Shown here piece by piece: positions 1 through 11,339 of a DNA stretch of 64,000 nt; the first letter of the stretch is position 1; every line of letters starts with the position of its first letter. The notes beneath the pieces were generated by a model. It made no database searches and was not told the DNA's origin. It worked only from the letters and a program-made list of their open reading frames with translations. The position numbers were made by a program, and so were the translations under genes. This DNA is from Hydnum rufescens UP504 (lineage: Eukaryota > Basidiomycota > Agaricomycetes > Cantharellales > Hydnaceae): the NCBI GenBank assembly GCA_014904985.1, contig MU128951.1, forward strand, positions 1 to 64,000, given 5' to 3'.

Positions 1-27
1 ATAAATAAATAAATAATAATTGGTTAT
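1..27. repeat. A/T-rich simple repeat at window start
   Basis: The window opens with a run of TAAA/TAA units. It is simple-sequence DNA with no coding signal. Confidence 0.6.
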
Positions 28-128
28 GTAATGGCCCCACTGGTACAGCATGGTACTGGGATGAGAAGTTATTGGCAGGAGATATGAATTTTGATGTGAG
101 ATGATACATCCACCTTACAGCCTCTGGT

Positions 129-283
129 GGTTTCAAAACCCCAGGCCTTGGGGATATTCAAACCCGCCTGCATATTCCTGGGGATGGCAGGTTCTTGGCG
201 GGTTTGAGGCATGGGTCCAAATTGGTACTCCCACCCCGTGGGGATTTCCCCCACAGGGTCAAAACCCGCGGGTTTTGAAACCC
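129..283. repeat. Foldback element with inverted GGTTTCAAAACCC ends
   Basis: The left end (about 129-142) reads GGTTTCAAAACCCC and the right end (about 267-282) is its inverted copy, GGGTTTTGAAACC preceded by CGCG. The interior has further partial palindromes such as CCCCGTGGGG. Size (about 155 bp), inverted ends and lack of coding sequence fit a MITE or foldback element. No convincing target-site duplication is visible. Unlike the following 5.7 kb it still contains several CpG, so it may be a later insertion. Confidence 0.45.
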
Positions 284-519
284 CGTGCAATACCCTAATC
301 ACTCATGCAAGATCAGTGTCATTTCTCCTTTTTTTTTTGGTGTTTTCTGAAAGTGCCAACCTTTTTGCAAATGGCTGTAACTTCACTTCATTTCTCCACC
401 AAGGAACCTGCTTCAATAACTCTGGATCTTGCCAGAATTGATGACTCATTCTGGATTATGGTTAAAATCAGTGTTCAGCTCAGATATTTCTCATGTCTGA
501 AGGGGCTCATGATTTCAGG

Positions 520-660
520 TTTGAACCTGGGTTAAACCTGAACCTGACCTGACCCTGAAAACATGGGGGCCCAAAACCTGAACTTGACCAAAACCGGAAA
601 TCACCCATGAGGGCAAAACCTGAACCTGACCACAGGTCAGGTTCAGGTTCAAACTCAGGA
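520..660. repeat. Short inverted and direct repeats of AACCTGAACCTGACC
   Basis: AACCTGAACCTGACC occurs near 536 and 618, and its inverted copy GGTCAGGTTCAGGTT follows at about 636-650. The 618 copy and the inverted copy are separated by only 3 bases, forming a perfect hairpin. This is probably the relic of a foldback element. No coding sequence is visible. Confidence 0.45.
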
Positions 661-1149
661 TTCCAGGATTTGTAACCTGACTTCAGCAACCATAATGCCA
701 TGACCCATCCCCCTCCTGTCAACACACTGACTAATAGCCTCTTTGTGTCATCCCAGCACTTCTATCACAGCAAACCCCCCACCTGCTGATCTGCCTCTTG
801 CTGCACACCCCCAACCTGAAGGCACATGCAACATGTATGGAGATGATGGGATCCATTTCACATTTGAGCAGTGGTATTGTGAAGGTGGTGCATACTGAAC
901 ATACCACTCAATAACTCTGGATGGAAGGTGGATGGATGCAGATGGTGAGGTCACTCACAGACCTGTGTTTGATGATGATTCCCTCCTTTTTTCCCAGGAG
1001 GAAGTGCATGATCAAGGTCATATTGATGTGATGCAAAACATGGATGGTGAGTGGGTTGAGGTCCCCCACAGTAACAATCCCATTAGAGGTTAGCCTCAGT
1101 AGTGTGACTGAAAGAAGTGATATAAAAAATAAAATAAAAAAACTATTTA

Positions 1150-2235
1150 TCAAAACTACAGGAACCCAGAGGTGCAATACCAGCCTTCTGCTTTTTCTGC
1201 TGTGATGGAATCACAAGCTGAGTGAAGAAAAGTCAATGGCATGTCTTTATCGATATCAGGGATGTAGTTCCATCACATCCATGCTTTGATCAATGAAAAG
1301 GACTGTTTTATTGGGTTGTAATCAGGTGAGTAAGGGGGCAGATATAGAAGAAAACCACCTATGATAAGTAGCATCAGGGAGGGAATTGCTAGCAGCTCAT
1401 GTACATGCCTGCTTCCTCTTCTATGATCCATCAGACTGCTGGCCCATGATGAATTGAACAGTTATTGAGAAGGAGAACACTGCATGGTCCAGGATACAGA
1501 CACATGAAGGGAGCCTAGGTAGCAAAAGTTTTCATATGTGTGAAGTAGTAGGAAAATGCACAATACTCACCACTTGCTCTCAAAGAAATGTCTCAAACAC
1601 TTCCCCTGTGACTGCTCCCTCCACAACATCATGAGCAATCTATCCATCAAAACTGAGAAGTGGCAGTATTGAATAGCACTTCCCCCAAATGAAAGGAACA
1701 TGAGTGTAACACCAGGTGCCAAACCTTGCATAGCCTGATCACCACACCACCACCTGGTCATCCTTTGAGCTCTCATCTGTACACAGGAGCATGTTGGGAT
1801 GTGTCACAAGCTCAGCCACTTTGTTCAGAAAGGCCACATGAAGCAATTCATTGCATTCTTTGGCAGCAACAGTGACTTCCTTGTGAGAGATAGATAATTG
1901 GCTGAGTGTACACTTGATGGTGCTGACAGATACATGGACATTGTGTTCCCTCAAAAGATGGTCTTGAATCTCATCCAGGTAGAGGGTATTTTCATGTTCA
2001 ACAAGTGAATCAATGAAATCAACATCTGTGCAATCCAAAATACAGTGCCAACCCCTCCTATCTTGGTTGGGATGATGGGGGAAACCATACTCAGAATGGA
2101 GCCTCAGTGTGCTATACACAAGAGTATGCTTGACCCCAGGACATGGCAGATTTCAGTGAGGCTCATTCCATCAGCACAGAGAGCAGGTATGCATGCTTTG
2201 AGGTCATCAGAGTATGCTCACAGCATGGAGGTAGT
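1150..2235 (-). pseudogene. Decayed Tc1/mariner (IS630-like) transposase
   Basis: On the minus strand the order is: a helix-turn-helix start (SDDLKACIPALCADGMSLTE around 2220-2165), a second helix block (YLDEIQDHLL, about 1985-1955), the first catalytic Asp block (LCTDESSKDD, about 1795-1765), then [25 protein letters not shown] (about 1475-1445) and [13 protein letters not shown] (about 1330-1298). This is the order of a Tc1/mariner-type DDE transposase. Frameshifts and in-frame stops break it in several places. The second catalytic Asp (family LDNC) is now Asn and the third (family NPIE or NPID) is Lys, so it cannot be active. No terminal inverted repeats could be placed. Confidence 0.8.
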
Positions 2236-2768
2236 AGGTAGTACAGCAGCAGAGCCTTGACAGAAACACTACCCATGGCAGGATGAATGAGATGAATGAG
2301 TACCAAATCAAGACTATCAATTGGATCTGGATTTTTTTTTTCACACCAGCTTTTTTTCCACACCTACATTTTTTTTGCATAGTCTGCACTCATATGCAAA
2401 CAGCTGTAAGTGTCTAATATGCACTGTTGCTGTAATGGCATTGAGAGGTTGGGGTTCAAACCTGAGTGACACCACTAATTTTTGGCACCTTGGCTCTCAT
2501 CACAGATCACATGTGTGAAATCACTGCTGGATTCAAACTCCACAGATGAGCTAAGCAAAGTTAAAACTCCAAAGATGAGGTAATCCTCAACCTAAGTCCT
2601 TTCTGTTATAGATATGCACTTCTCCAAGTCTGGGACTCTTCCCCAGTAGTGAACAAGTTGGGCAATGAATGCTTTGTGTGTGCATGTGACTCTGGAGATA
2701 CCTGGAGGGTCAATGAATATGTAATACCACTATCTTAGTATTCTTGAATTTGATTCCTGAATGGTTTT
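2236..2768. other. Non-coding transposon-island sequence
   Basis: Nothing recognisable. Two T tracts occur near 2330-2375. CpG is absent, as in the rest of the island. Confidence 0.5.
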
Positions 2769-3575
2769 TTGGTAGACCTGGGTGATAATGATATCCTAGT
2801 CACTAGGATGAACAATGTGCCATTGCTCACTGTGTGGCAGGCAGAAGGCCTCCAAAAGGGGAAGAAGCATAAGATAGTGGAGGCTGGGGTTACCAATGAG
2901 CATGCTGACAAAGGGTCTGGGTCAAAGGTTTTTCAAGTGCTTCTGCCTTCTGTTTCCAGTGGGCCAAAGCCAGCAAAGAGGAAAGGGAAAGGGAGACTAA
3001 CCCTGAAGTCCCTCCCTCACATTGATGATGCCTCTGATCTGCCAATGACACCTGCAATTTCAGTCCATGAACCCAATCCATCTCTATCAAATGCATCTTT
3101 GCCTAAGACAATGCCAATTCCTACAGCCTTGCCAACTCCTCTGACAGACACAGGAGTTAATCCTTTTGGCTTGAAACCTGGCTCAACACCATCATATTTT
3201 CCATTATCTGTTCTTCCACCTTTGTCCACTCCTCCACCCTCATCCACTCTGCCTCTGTCATCTACACACCTCCCATCATCAACTTTTCCACCATTGTCAA
3301 CTTTTCCCCTGTTGTCCACTTTTTCACCATCATCAACTTGTCTGCCATCATCAACTTGTCTGCCATCATCAACTTGTCTGCCATCATCAACTTGTCTGCC
3401 ATCATCAACTTGTCTGCCATCATCAACTTGTCTGCCATCATCAACTTGTCTGCCATCATCAACTTGTCTGCCATCATCAACTTTTCCTCCATCCTTGATG
3501 CTTGCTCTGGGCAAAACTCAACTATTTGACTGGAATGATGTCATTCAGACTATACATGCTCAATCTTTATACTAG
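2769..3575 (+). CDS. Low-complexity Ser/Pro/Thr-rich ORF in the transposon island
   Basis: This is an open frame of 268 codons, which is unusual in an otherwise broken region. The N-terminal half is basic (KPAKRKGKG near residues 75-85) and the second half is Ser/Pro/Thr-rich, ending in eight STCLPS units encoded by an 18-bp minisatellite. I recognise no domain. The frame may be open mainly because the repeat unit is a multiple of three and lacks stops. It may be a transposon-borne ORF or chance. Start and function are unknown. Confidence 0.25.
   Translation: MVDLGDNDILVTRMNNVPLLTVWQAEGLQKGKKHKIVEAGVTNEHADKGSGSKVFQVLLPSVSSGPKPAKRKGKGRLTLKSLPHIDDASDLPMTPAISVHEPNPSLSNASLPKTMPIPTALPTPLTDTGVNPFGLKPGSTPSYFPLSVLPPLSTPPPSSTLPLSSTHLPSSTFPPLSTFPLLSTFSPSSTCLPSSTCLPSSTCLPSSTCLPSSTCLPSSTCLPSSTCLPSSTCLPSSTFPPSLMLALGKTQLFDWNDVIQTIHAQSLY
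3334..3484. repeat. 18-bp minisatellite, about 8 units
   Basis: The unit CCATCATCAACTTGTCTG is repeated about eight times with almost no divergence. Degenerate copies extend upstream to about 3225, where related Ser-Thr-Pro codons vary. The low divergence contrasts with the decayed surroundings and implies recent expansion or homogenisation. Confidence 0.9.
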
Positions 3576-3965
3576 GGTTCAGTCAGTTAATCACTACAAC
3601 TGCTACCTTGGGATGGCCTGAATCTTGGTCTTGATTGACTGCATGATAAACTCAATAAATAGATCCTCTTATAATCTGGTTTGTATATAATGATTGCAAT
3701 CCCTATATATCTGCTCAGGCCAAAGTCTTCATTGGGGCCCCTTGAGAAGTAGGCCTACTTAGATTCAAAGGGGAAATGGACCAAAGAATGGTTTGAAAGA
3801 GCAGTGTTAAGCCTATATATGGCTTTATATCCATCAAGGTGCTGAAATACAAAGGTCACTCAAAAGACTCCTTGGGGCCCCAATGATCCAAAGCCTGCTT
3901 AGGCCCAAATAGTGCCATATTTTTGGGCCTAACTAGGGCTGATTTTGTGGCTGACCAAGGTGCCT

Positions 3966-4638
3966 AAGAGGGGGGTGATGTCAGGGTTCACCCCTTTTTC
4001 CAGTCTACTCCAGTCTACTCCAGACCACTGGTGCCCATGTCCACTCCACTCCACCTGCTTCCCCTAAACTCTGGTTTGCTTCTGGTTTGCTTCTGGCTTA
4101 ATTCTGGTTTGACTCTGATTTAATTCATTTCCCTTTCATTTCCTATTGCTTCTGATATGCTCCACCTGTTCCTGTTCCTGCCCCTGCTCCCTGTCCACAT
4201 TCCTGTTCCTGTCCTTTCCCCCTGCCCACCTTCCTGTTCCTACCCCCCTGTAACCATCTCCAGTTTAGCAATCACTCCCCCATAGTACAGCAATTATGTA
4301 GAAGTAGTCCAGGGTGAAGTCCAGAGACCTTAGCTTTGGTCTCTCAGGATTTCCACTGTTACTCTGGACTACAGGTCAGTCTTGTATTCCATGTCCATAT
4401 TACATAATCTCAGGATTTCTGCTGTTACTCCAGACTACAGTTCTGAGAGTCTCCTAGTGTGATCCACAAGCTAAGGACCAGCCACTCCTGATTCTGCCTA
4501 GTCCCTTCCAGGCTGCTGGACTGCTCCTCCAATCTCTCCTGCCTTGTTATCTCTCTGTTGCCTGGATTCTTTCAGACTTAGCCAGAGTTATTTGTGTTTA
4601 CATTTGTTTGGTGTCCTCATTGCAGCATGGCCCTTACA
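3966..4638 (+). mobile_element. Orphan 3' LTR with polypurine tract
   Basis: A polypurine tract (AAGAGGGGGG, about 3966-3975) lies immediately before a candidate LTR that starts TGTCAGGG at 3979 and ends CCCTTACA at 4638 (660 bp). The ends are imperfect inverted repeats (TGTCAGGG versus TGTAAGGG), as in LTR retrotransposons, and the PPT position marks it as the 3' LTR. No polyprotein can be read upstream (3580-3960 holds only noncoding sequence with short GGGGCCCC inverted repeats), so the internal region is lost or unrecognisable. Two related internal copies of CAGGATTTC-CTGTTACT (about 4346 and 4412) occur within it. Family (Ty3 or Ty1) cannot be decided. Confidence 0.6.
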
Positions 4639-4789
4639 GTAAGTCCTCCCCAATCCTTAGTATATGAGTAGCTACCTCATGTATCCTCACCTCTTTAGAA
4701 GATCAAGAATATATTGTCCTGTGATTGTCTCACCAACTCCTTCTCTCATCTTGAGTCTCCCTGAGGATTTGGTTCCTTGGCTCTGCCTC

Positions 4790-5662
4790 TCCACAGTCTC
4801 ATCTTCTGCAACATTACATAATCCTTTGCATTGCAAATCTCCTCATCAATTATATTAAGAGTCTCTCCTTCATACTCAGTCTGATTACATAATCACCTCC
4901 CCAGACTATGAGCAACCCTTAACACCCTCATGTGGTCCTCCAGGGGGAAGAGGGTTGTTGCTCAAGCTGTGTGTGGGTGCATTCTGTGTGCCCAAATCAT
5001 AGCTTTTCAATTCCCCCACTCTCAAGGTGTTCTGACAATTTTTAGCCTCACTGTTCCTCATCTCTACCTCTCCCACTCAACATCACCTGGAATCCACAAA
5101 TCTTCCCCAAATTGGGTGTTTGTGGGCTTCCAGAATAGGCTCATTCATCTGCATCTTTTAGGTCTATTTATGAAGCAATCTGATCATTCCTCATTTCACT
5201 ATCTCCATCCTCTCCCAGTACCCTCATGTGGTCCTCCAGGGGGGAGGGGGTTGTTGTTAAAGCTGTGTGTGGGTGCATTCTGTGCACCCAAATCACAGAT
5301 TTCAACACCCCCACTCTTCAGGTGTTCCAACAATCTTTAGCCTCACTGTTCCTCATCTCCTCCTCCCCTCCCACTCAACATCACCTGGAATCCTCAAATC
5401 TTGCCCAAATTCCATGTTCATGGGCTTGTTGAATTCATCTTGTCCACCTGGATCTATGGAGCATATTTACAGCACCTCAGTCAACCACTTGAGATTGTGA
5501 AATAGAGGACCTTGGTCTCTGCTCCTCTCATGTACTCATCTTCTGTGACATTATGTAATCCTTGTGCCACAAGCTCTCTCATCAATCATCTTAGGGGCTA
5601 CTCCTTCATATGCAACATTGATTACATAATCACTTCCTCATACTACAAATGACCCCTAACAC
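4790..5662. repeat. Tandem imperfect about 300-430 bp repeats
   Basis: Segment 4932-5225 and segment 5228-5660 both begin TGTGGTCCTCCAGGGGG and share the same order of motifs (GCTGTGTGTGGGTGCATTCTG, CCTCACTGTTCCTCATCTC, CAACATCACCTGGAATCC). The tail of a third copy lies at 4790-4925: its GATTACATAATCACCTCC matches 5607-5625. The full unit ends CCCTAACA, so these may be nested LTR-like sequences, but no coding region or primer-binding site is visible. Confidence 0.6.
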
Positions 5663-7602
5663 AGATTTCAAATATACCACAGCCAAGGATGCTGTTTTTT
5701 ACTTAAAGGGTGAAAAGTGAAGTGTGGTTCCTGACTCCTCTAGATTTTTCCCATACCTCACAGTGGCTTACCAACCTGCCTATGTTACACAATCTACTTA
5801 TGCAGTTGCTTACCAGGGCATGCCCCTTACAAATAGGGAGCCAAGGAAATGTCTTCACAGAATTTTTTGCCTCAATTGCATGTTCAACCTTGCCAGACAT
5901 TGCATATATATTGAGCAAATGTAAATGGTGGCAATTTCATCAAAATTAGGTAATATTGTGGCAGCTGGTCAGGCTGGCACCATGAATCATACAGTACCAT
6001 TGCTCAAAGATCAAAATCTGGACTAGAGCCTAGGGGCCTCTAAGAGTTTGCAGTTGCATCCTGACTCAAATTGATGGGAATGGACCGGTATTGTGCAAAG
6101 TTCCAAGGATTGCGAGCGGACACTGCAGCAGCCGCACCAGTCAATATCGCAAGAAAGACGGGAAAAATACCCATCACACTGGAAATTCCAATCCAATATT
6201 AGCAACCCTGTGAATTTCTAGGCACCCAGATCAATCCTGTGTTTTTGGTGGGCCTATTTTTTGACTGTGCTCTCCTAGTCTTGTACTCAGACCTTCCGGC
6301 ATTTTTGCAAGGGTTAGACTTTGCTAGATCCTTAGGCGCGTGTATAAGCACGGGGCTTCGACACAAATGAGCCAATAATTTGAAGAATAAATTGTTAGAC
6401 ATTCCTGGCTCGGATCCAGGTGATTTGCTCTAGGTTGTACTCCGATACCCTTGTGCAAGCTTCTGCGCTTGAGGGGGGGTCAGGCTGAAGGGTTTAAGCA
6501 GAAGAATTCCACAACCCCCTACCCGAGCCATCAATAGGGCTATGCCTTGCGATCTTTTGCTGATGAAGCCATACAATTGCTATGCCTATCTGATGATTTA
6601 TATATATATATATATAAGCCGCTCGCTAGATTGTCTGCTGCATCCGGGGCCCTCAGGGAAGACATTATCAGCCGCAAGGGAAATTAATGGACAAGAAAAG
6701 CAACTCATCCATGTATCCGGATTACTTGCTTCTGTCGAGGCCCTGGGTTTACCCGGTTACAAGGCAACTGCAACAGCCTTTTGCGCGCGATTTTCCTCGG
6801 TTGCCGATACAGACAATTTAGGTAGAAATGAGCATAACGTTAATAGTTAACGTTAGCCGGCTTTTCAGGAGCTACCAGATCGGTGGTGTGGCGCATGACA
6901 CCCGGGTCCCTCCGATGGTAATATATGTGAATACGTAATCGGAATCCCCGCCGCACGTGTTTTGCGATATTTGATCGCCTCCCGTTTTACCTCATTGAGT
7001 TTTTAGGTTTTTACCTCCTTATTCGAGGCTAGATCAAATTGTATGTAAATTGCAAATTCTGGTTGGACAAAAGATCGGCCCGTATTCTCCACGAGCCGAA
7101 AAGTATGCTAAGAAATGAAAGGACGCAGCGAAGTGTAGACATGAATGACGGGTGGGGAATGCTATAGAAATGCAAGGCGATAAAAAAAAGGGCAAAAGTG
7201 TAGTAAGGATGTGGTAAGAAAAGGAGCGGAACTACAGCCTATGTTCCAAACATAAAAGGAGAAAAGCACGAGACGATGAGGAAGGACGTATATATTGCAA
7301 TCGACACCTTGAAGTCAGCAAACGGAAAATGAAACAGCGAATGTAGGCAGTGAGAGTAATGGCGGCTTGACTCTGCAGTTGAGGAATACAACCAACACAA
7401 GAAAGGCCAGCGGCAGCAAGAATGTAAACGGTGATGACAAATGAATGTGGAGAGTGCAGACGAGACAGTACACAAGCGGGTGCTGGAGCGGTTAAGTCCT
7501 CACAAACATCTACCGTCACAAACAAGTGCGAGAACCCCAGAAGGCAATTTACTGTCATCAGAAAAGCCATGTAGGAAGGAGGATGCGGGTCCTCGAACAA
7601 TC
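5663..7602. other. Intergenic DNA spanning the edge of the CpG-poor island
   Basis: CpG-poor sequence ends near 6070 and ordinary CpG-containing sequence follows. A short (TA)n microsatellite lies at about 6598-6616. Short open frames exist but none shows a domain or intron pattern. The last few hundred bases probably contain the 3' untranslated region of the minus-strand kinase gene. Confidence 0.5.
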
Positions 7603-10600
7603 TCATGACATATTTTCTGCAGCCTGATCTGCCATCGAAGCAATGTGCGAAAATGGCGGAAGGGAGGGCCGCTCATACCCGTACGTTGATGACAGATGTT
7701 GCGTGTCCGGTGGACTGGATCCAAGTGGGGGCTGGATCAACACGGGGAAGAGAAACAGTAAAGAGGTCAGAAGGATCCACGAGCAAGGATTTGAAAGAAA
7801 AAGAGAGGAACAGAAAAAATTACACACAACGTGGAACATTGGGTTCATAGGACTACCTGGTGGATGTACTTGATCATCGTAATCATATTCCTGCAATGGG
7901 TGAAGAGTTTCATGGGAACCCTTCTCCGCTAATGGAAATTGAGGGCCCCGATTATCGATGGAGGATATTGGTGGGAGCGTAATGTAGTGTGAATGAGAAA
8001 GCACGGGGGGGAATCCATTCGGCACATTCGGATGTGGATCAGACAAGTGTTGCTGGTGCTGTTGTTCTGGCGGTCGAGGAGGATGCGGATGGGAATGGGA
8101 ATGGGGAAGAGAATTGTGCGGGTTATGTCGAAATGGAATTTGCGCGTGATGGGGGTTCAAACCACCATTGGGTATCTCAGAAGGAGAGCCGACACGCCCA
8201 GGACCGTTCAATGATGCAAATTCCGTAAGGAAGCCTTGTTCAAGACTCGTTGATGAACGAGCACTTGACGAGTATCCCCGGATAGAACTGTTCCCCGTTG
8301 ATATCGCCGACCGTAATGAGGTCTGACTCGTTGCACGATGAATATTGAGCATGCTCCCCCGTTCGCGCACGGACCGTGGCGGTGGTGATCTTGCAGGTCC
8401 GGGGTCAGAATCAACGGTGGCAACAGACTGCCTTCGGGTTGATCGCATATCCGCAGAGGACATTGAATGATCATCATCAGTATCCCGTCGGCGCGCCTTT
8501 GCACTACGGCCGCCCTGGCTCACGGAAGAAACCATAGCATGGTAGTCATCTATTGACTCCTCCTCCCCTTCCCGGATAACAGGGGGAATGAGATTCTTCA
8601 GCGACTCAGACTGTGAGCCCCCAACCCCATTCACCGGCATACGACGCAAAGAAGACGGGGGCACTTGGCGCGCCCGACCTTTCCCCTTGTCTGGATGAAC
8701 GCCATGGATCCCACCGGAGACAGCGAGCGGAAGGGTCTTCCAATCAAGATCCTCCCCCTGATTCACTAACCGTTCTCGTTTCTGCACCACAGCGCGGGCA
8801 CGTGCTCGTTGCGCCTCGATTTCAGCTTGCCGTCGGGCTTTTAGATCTTCCTTAGCGGCACGGTCTGCTTCCTTCTTCGCCTTCTTCGGATCAGCAGGCG
8901 GATCCGAACTAGAGTTGGATCCTGTAGTGATCACGAGCGAGGGGGTGATCCCGTTTGGCCCCCCAGATTCACGGTCCCGCAATGACCTACTATCACTGGT
9001 ACTACCAGACTGTGTCCTTTTGAGTGAGAAGGACACCGAACTCGACGATGGATCGGCAATCTCTTCCACTGATGATAACGTCTTATCACCACCGCCACCA
9101 AAGAGACCCCACGTTTTTGTCTTTTTAAATCCGAAAAGACCAGTTTTAGTGGCGCCGGAAGTATGTGCCGTCTGAAGATCGTCAGGTTTGTCCAGCCGCA
9201 GAGGATCTGAGGGATGCCGTCCGTGCCCAATTCCATTTCGTAAGTCTGCAAAATAACGGTACATTCAAGTCCCTCTAAGAATAGAAGGAAAATAAGGCAA
9301 ACCTTCTCGCATGTGTTGGTCTGGACGTCGGTATTGCTGTTGCCGGTCTTGAGTCCATTGATCCGGGCCGGGATGCCGGGGTGGAGTAGGTTGACGGTCA
9401 GCGCGAGGATTTCGTTGCCCATAGGCTGAGAGCTCGTCTGTTGGAAGATCGAGGCCCCGCAATTGGTCTACAAGATGAGAAGTCGTACTTGATCTTGGGG
9501 GTTGGAGAGTTGGAGAAGGTGTGGCAATCTGTGGCGACATAGGAGATGGAGAAACCGAACCAGGTGATGAGGGAGAACCAATATCTGCATAGATTCGTGG
9601 GGGACTGCGAAAAGTCAATGCCGGAGATTGGTACGAGTTGGAAGGAGGAATAGTTCGGGGTTCGATAGAGGGAAGATTGGTATCGCCCCGATTGGGAACA
9701 TACTGTATCGATAGACTGCCGTTAGTGGGGGCGGGTGGTCGGGGAGTGGTCGGGGAAGGTGGTGGCGGTGGGAACGTTTCACGGAGGTATCTGTGGTTCA
9801 TGCATTGTCCAGAGGTCAATCGAGCATTAGGCTCGTACTTCAACAAGTCGGCAATACACTCGATCAATGACGGGGGCACCGATGGTTCAAAAAGAGTGAG
9901 GAACTGCTTAGGAGGCATCTGAACGACAACACGTTAATAATTAAACCTCACTCTCCACCAGAGCAGGAAAATGAGGAAAATCAACCTACTCTTGGAAAAG
10001 CAAACCCCACTGCTCCAGCCATCCGGATGCCTCTAGGCCAATCACCACCGCCAACAGCCACACCACGTTCGTCTTGACCATATTCAGGGGATGGATCACC
10101 TAAGACTTCGCATATCAGGGCCACTTGATCGATCTCACCCTGACCGGGAAACAACGGTCTGAGGTTGACGAGCTCGGCCATGATGGTACCAAGGGCCCAC
10201 ATGTCTACAGGATTAGAATAATCTCGACTTCGCAACAGGACCTCCGGGCGCGATACCACCGAGTGCTGACATACTCGGTGTAGGGGGGAGGACTGTTAGT
10301 TTCCCGTGCCAAGCCAAAGTCGGCGAGTTTTACTATGACGGCAACGTCTCGTTCTGGAGGGGCATTTGGTGGGGCGCGGGGATTTGTGGTAACATAATCG
10401 TGTAAGCCTGTTGTAGTGACGAGCAGATTTTCTGGCTTCATGTCGCGGTGAAAGTAGCCCGATCGATGGATGTGATGCAGACCGCTGATGACCTGACGGA
10501 AGACGGAAGAGACGAGACCACCCGCGAGGGGGCGGCCTTTGCGAGATTTGATGAGCTGGTAGAGATTCCCTTCCATGCACTCAAAGACGAAGTAGAGTTC

Positions 10601-11339
10601 CTTGGTCGATGGAAGAAGAAAGTAGTCGTAAAGGGGGATGATGTTTGGATGGCGAGGGATGATTCGAAGTGATTCGAGTTCTTTGAGCTGGCGACACTCT
10701 TCCCATCCTCCCTCCCAGCGCTTTTTCATGCGCTTTACAGCCACAAGGCGCTTCCCAACCCAATCGGCCCGCGCGCCTGCACCGCATTGCATTGGAGAAA
10801 GGGGGGTATTGGCGGGGAGATGACCGTGCCAATCACAAAGCCATACAGTGCCGAACGAGCCATCACCAACGACCTTGACGGGGGTGTATGAGCGGGTAGA
10901 CCCTGTGGGATGGAGGTGTGTGAGGGCGAGGATTATGAAGATTAATTGAGTACGAACGACTATTTGGATCATCGACCATGACGACCCCATCTGGTGTGAT
11001 TGCGGGAATCCCAACGGCTAGGATGGGCTCCTTGTCCTGGCGAGGGAGCTGTTGCGGCTGTTGCTGAGCCTGCTGTTGTTGTTGCTGGGGAGGTTGGGGC
11101 GCTGGCTGTTGTGGCATATTTCGAGGCTGGTGGGGTGGAACGATATCCATCGTTCGCAATAGTCTTCGCGTCGCGGTGTGTTCATACAAGATCTGTGCAT
11201 TGTATGGTGAGAGAGCGTCCTGGGGGAGGGTGAGCAATTGGGTAGAGTACATATGCTGGAGAGACGAGCCTCTCTTTAGGGTTGGGATTTCGCCGAAGCG
11301 GACATTGCCATCACGAGCCTTGTTCCATTCTGTAATCAT
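7603..11339 (-). CDS. Ime2/RCK-type (Crk1-like) protein kinase, frameshifted in this assembly
   Basis: CMGC Ser/Thr kinase of the Ime2/MAK/RCK group, a MAPK-like regulator of meiosis, morphogenesis and mating in fungi. Visible motifs: glycine loop GDGSFGTVW, lysine in [23 protein letters not shown] and the TEY phosphorylation motif in [13 protein letters not shown] Gln-rich N-terminal leader precedes the kinase domain, and a long Pro/Ser-rich tail follows with [12 protein letters not shown], as in RCK kinases. Exons read 11339-10961, 10902-9990, 9918-9303, 9245-7831 and 7731-7603. The frame breaks within the APE motif (about 10247-10249): plus-strand GGG where GGGG is needed. Adding one base makes the total coding length divisible by three (about 1150 aa). 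The start codon is a guess. It shares a 540-bp upstream region with the divergent Ysc84 gene. Confidence 0.88.

Larger units (their letters stand above)
301..6070. other. CpG-depleted transposon island
   Basis: Reading line by line I find about two CpG dinucleotides in roughly 5.7 kb (one near 594, one near 1250), although the base composition would predict many more. From about 6080 CpG becomes frequent. The block contains decayed transposon sequence. Known from other fungi: transposons are often CpG-methylated and lose CpG by deamination to TpG/CpA. The inference here is a long-silenced, methylated repeat block. Besides the elements listed separately, 731-1140 looks like badly broken coding sequence and the rest shows nothing recognisable. 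Confidence 0.8.

Noticed and set aside
3334..3484. Regular repeats that could suggest a CRISPR array
   Set aside because: The 18-bp units are directly adjacent with no spacers, in a eukaryotic genome; it is a minisatellite.
3017..3514. Minus-strand Asp/Gly/Arg repeat frame over the minisatellite
   Set aside because: It is the antisense shadow of the 18-bp repeat and stays open only because the unit is a multiple of three.
4932..5662. Possible pair of LTRs bounding a small retroelement
   Set aside because: The two similar units are immediately adjacent with no internal region, primer-binding site or polypurine tract, so only a tandem repeat is claimed.
6542..6850. 102-codon plus-strand ORF
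   Set aside because: Contains a (TA)n microsatellite read as Tyr-Ile and has no recognisable sequence.
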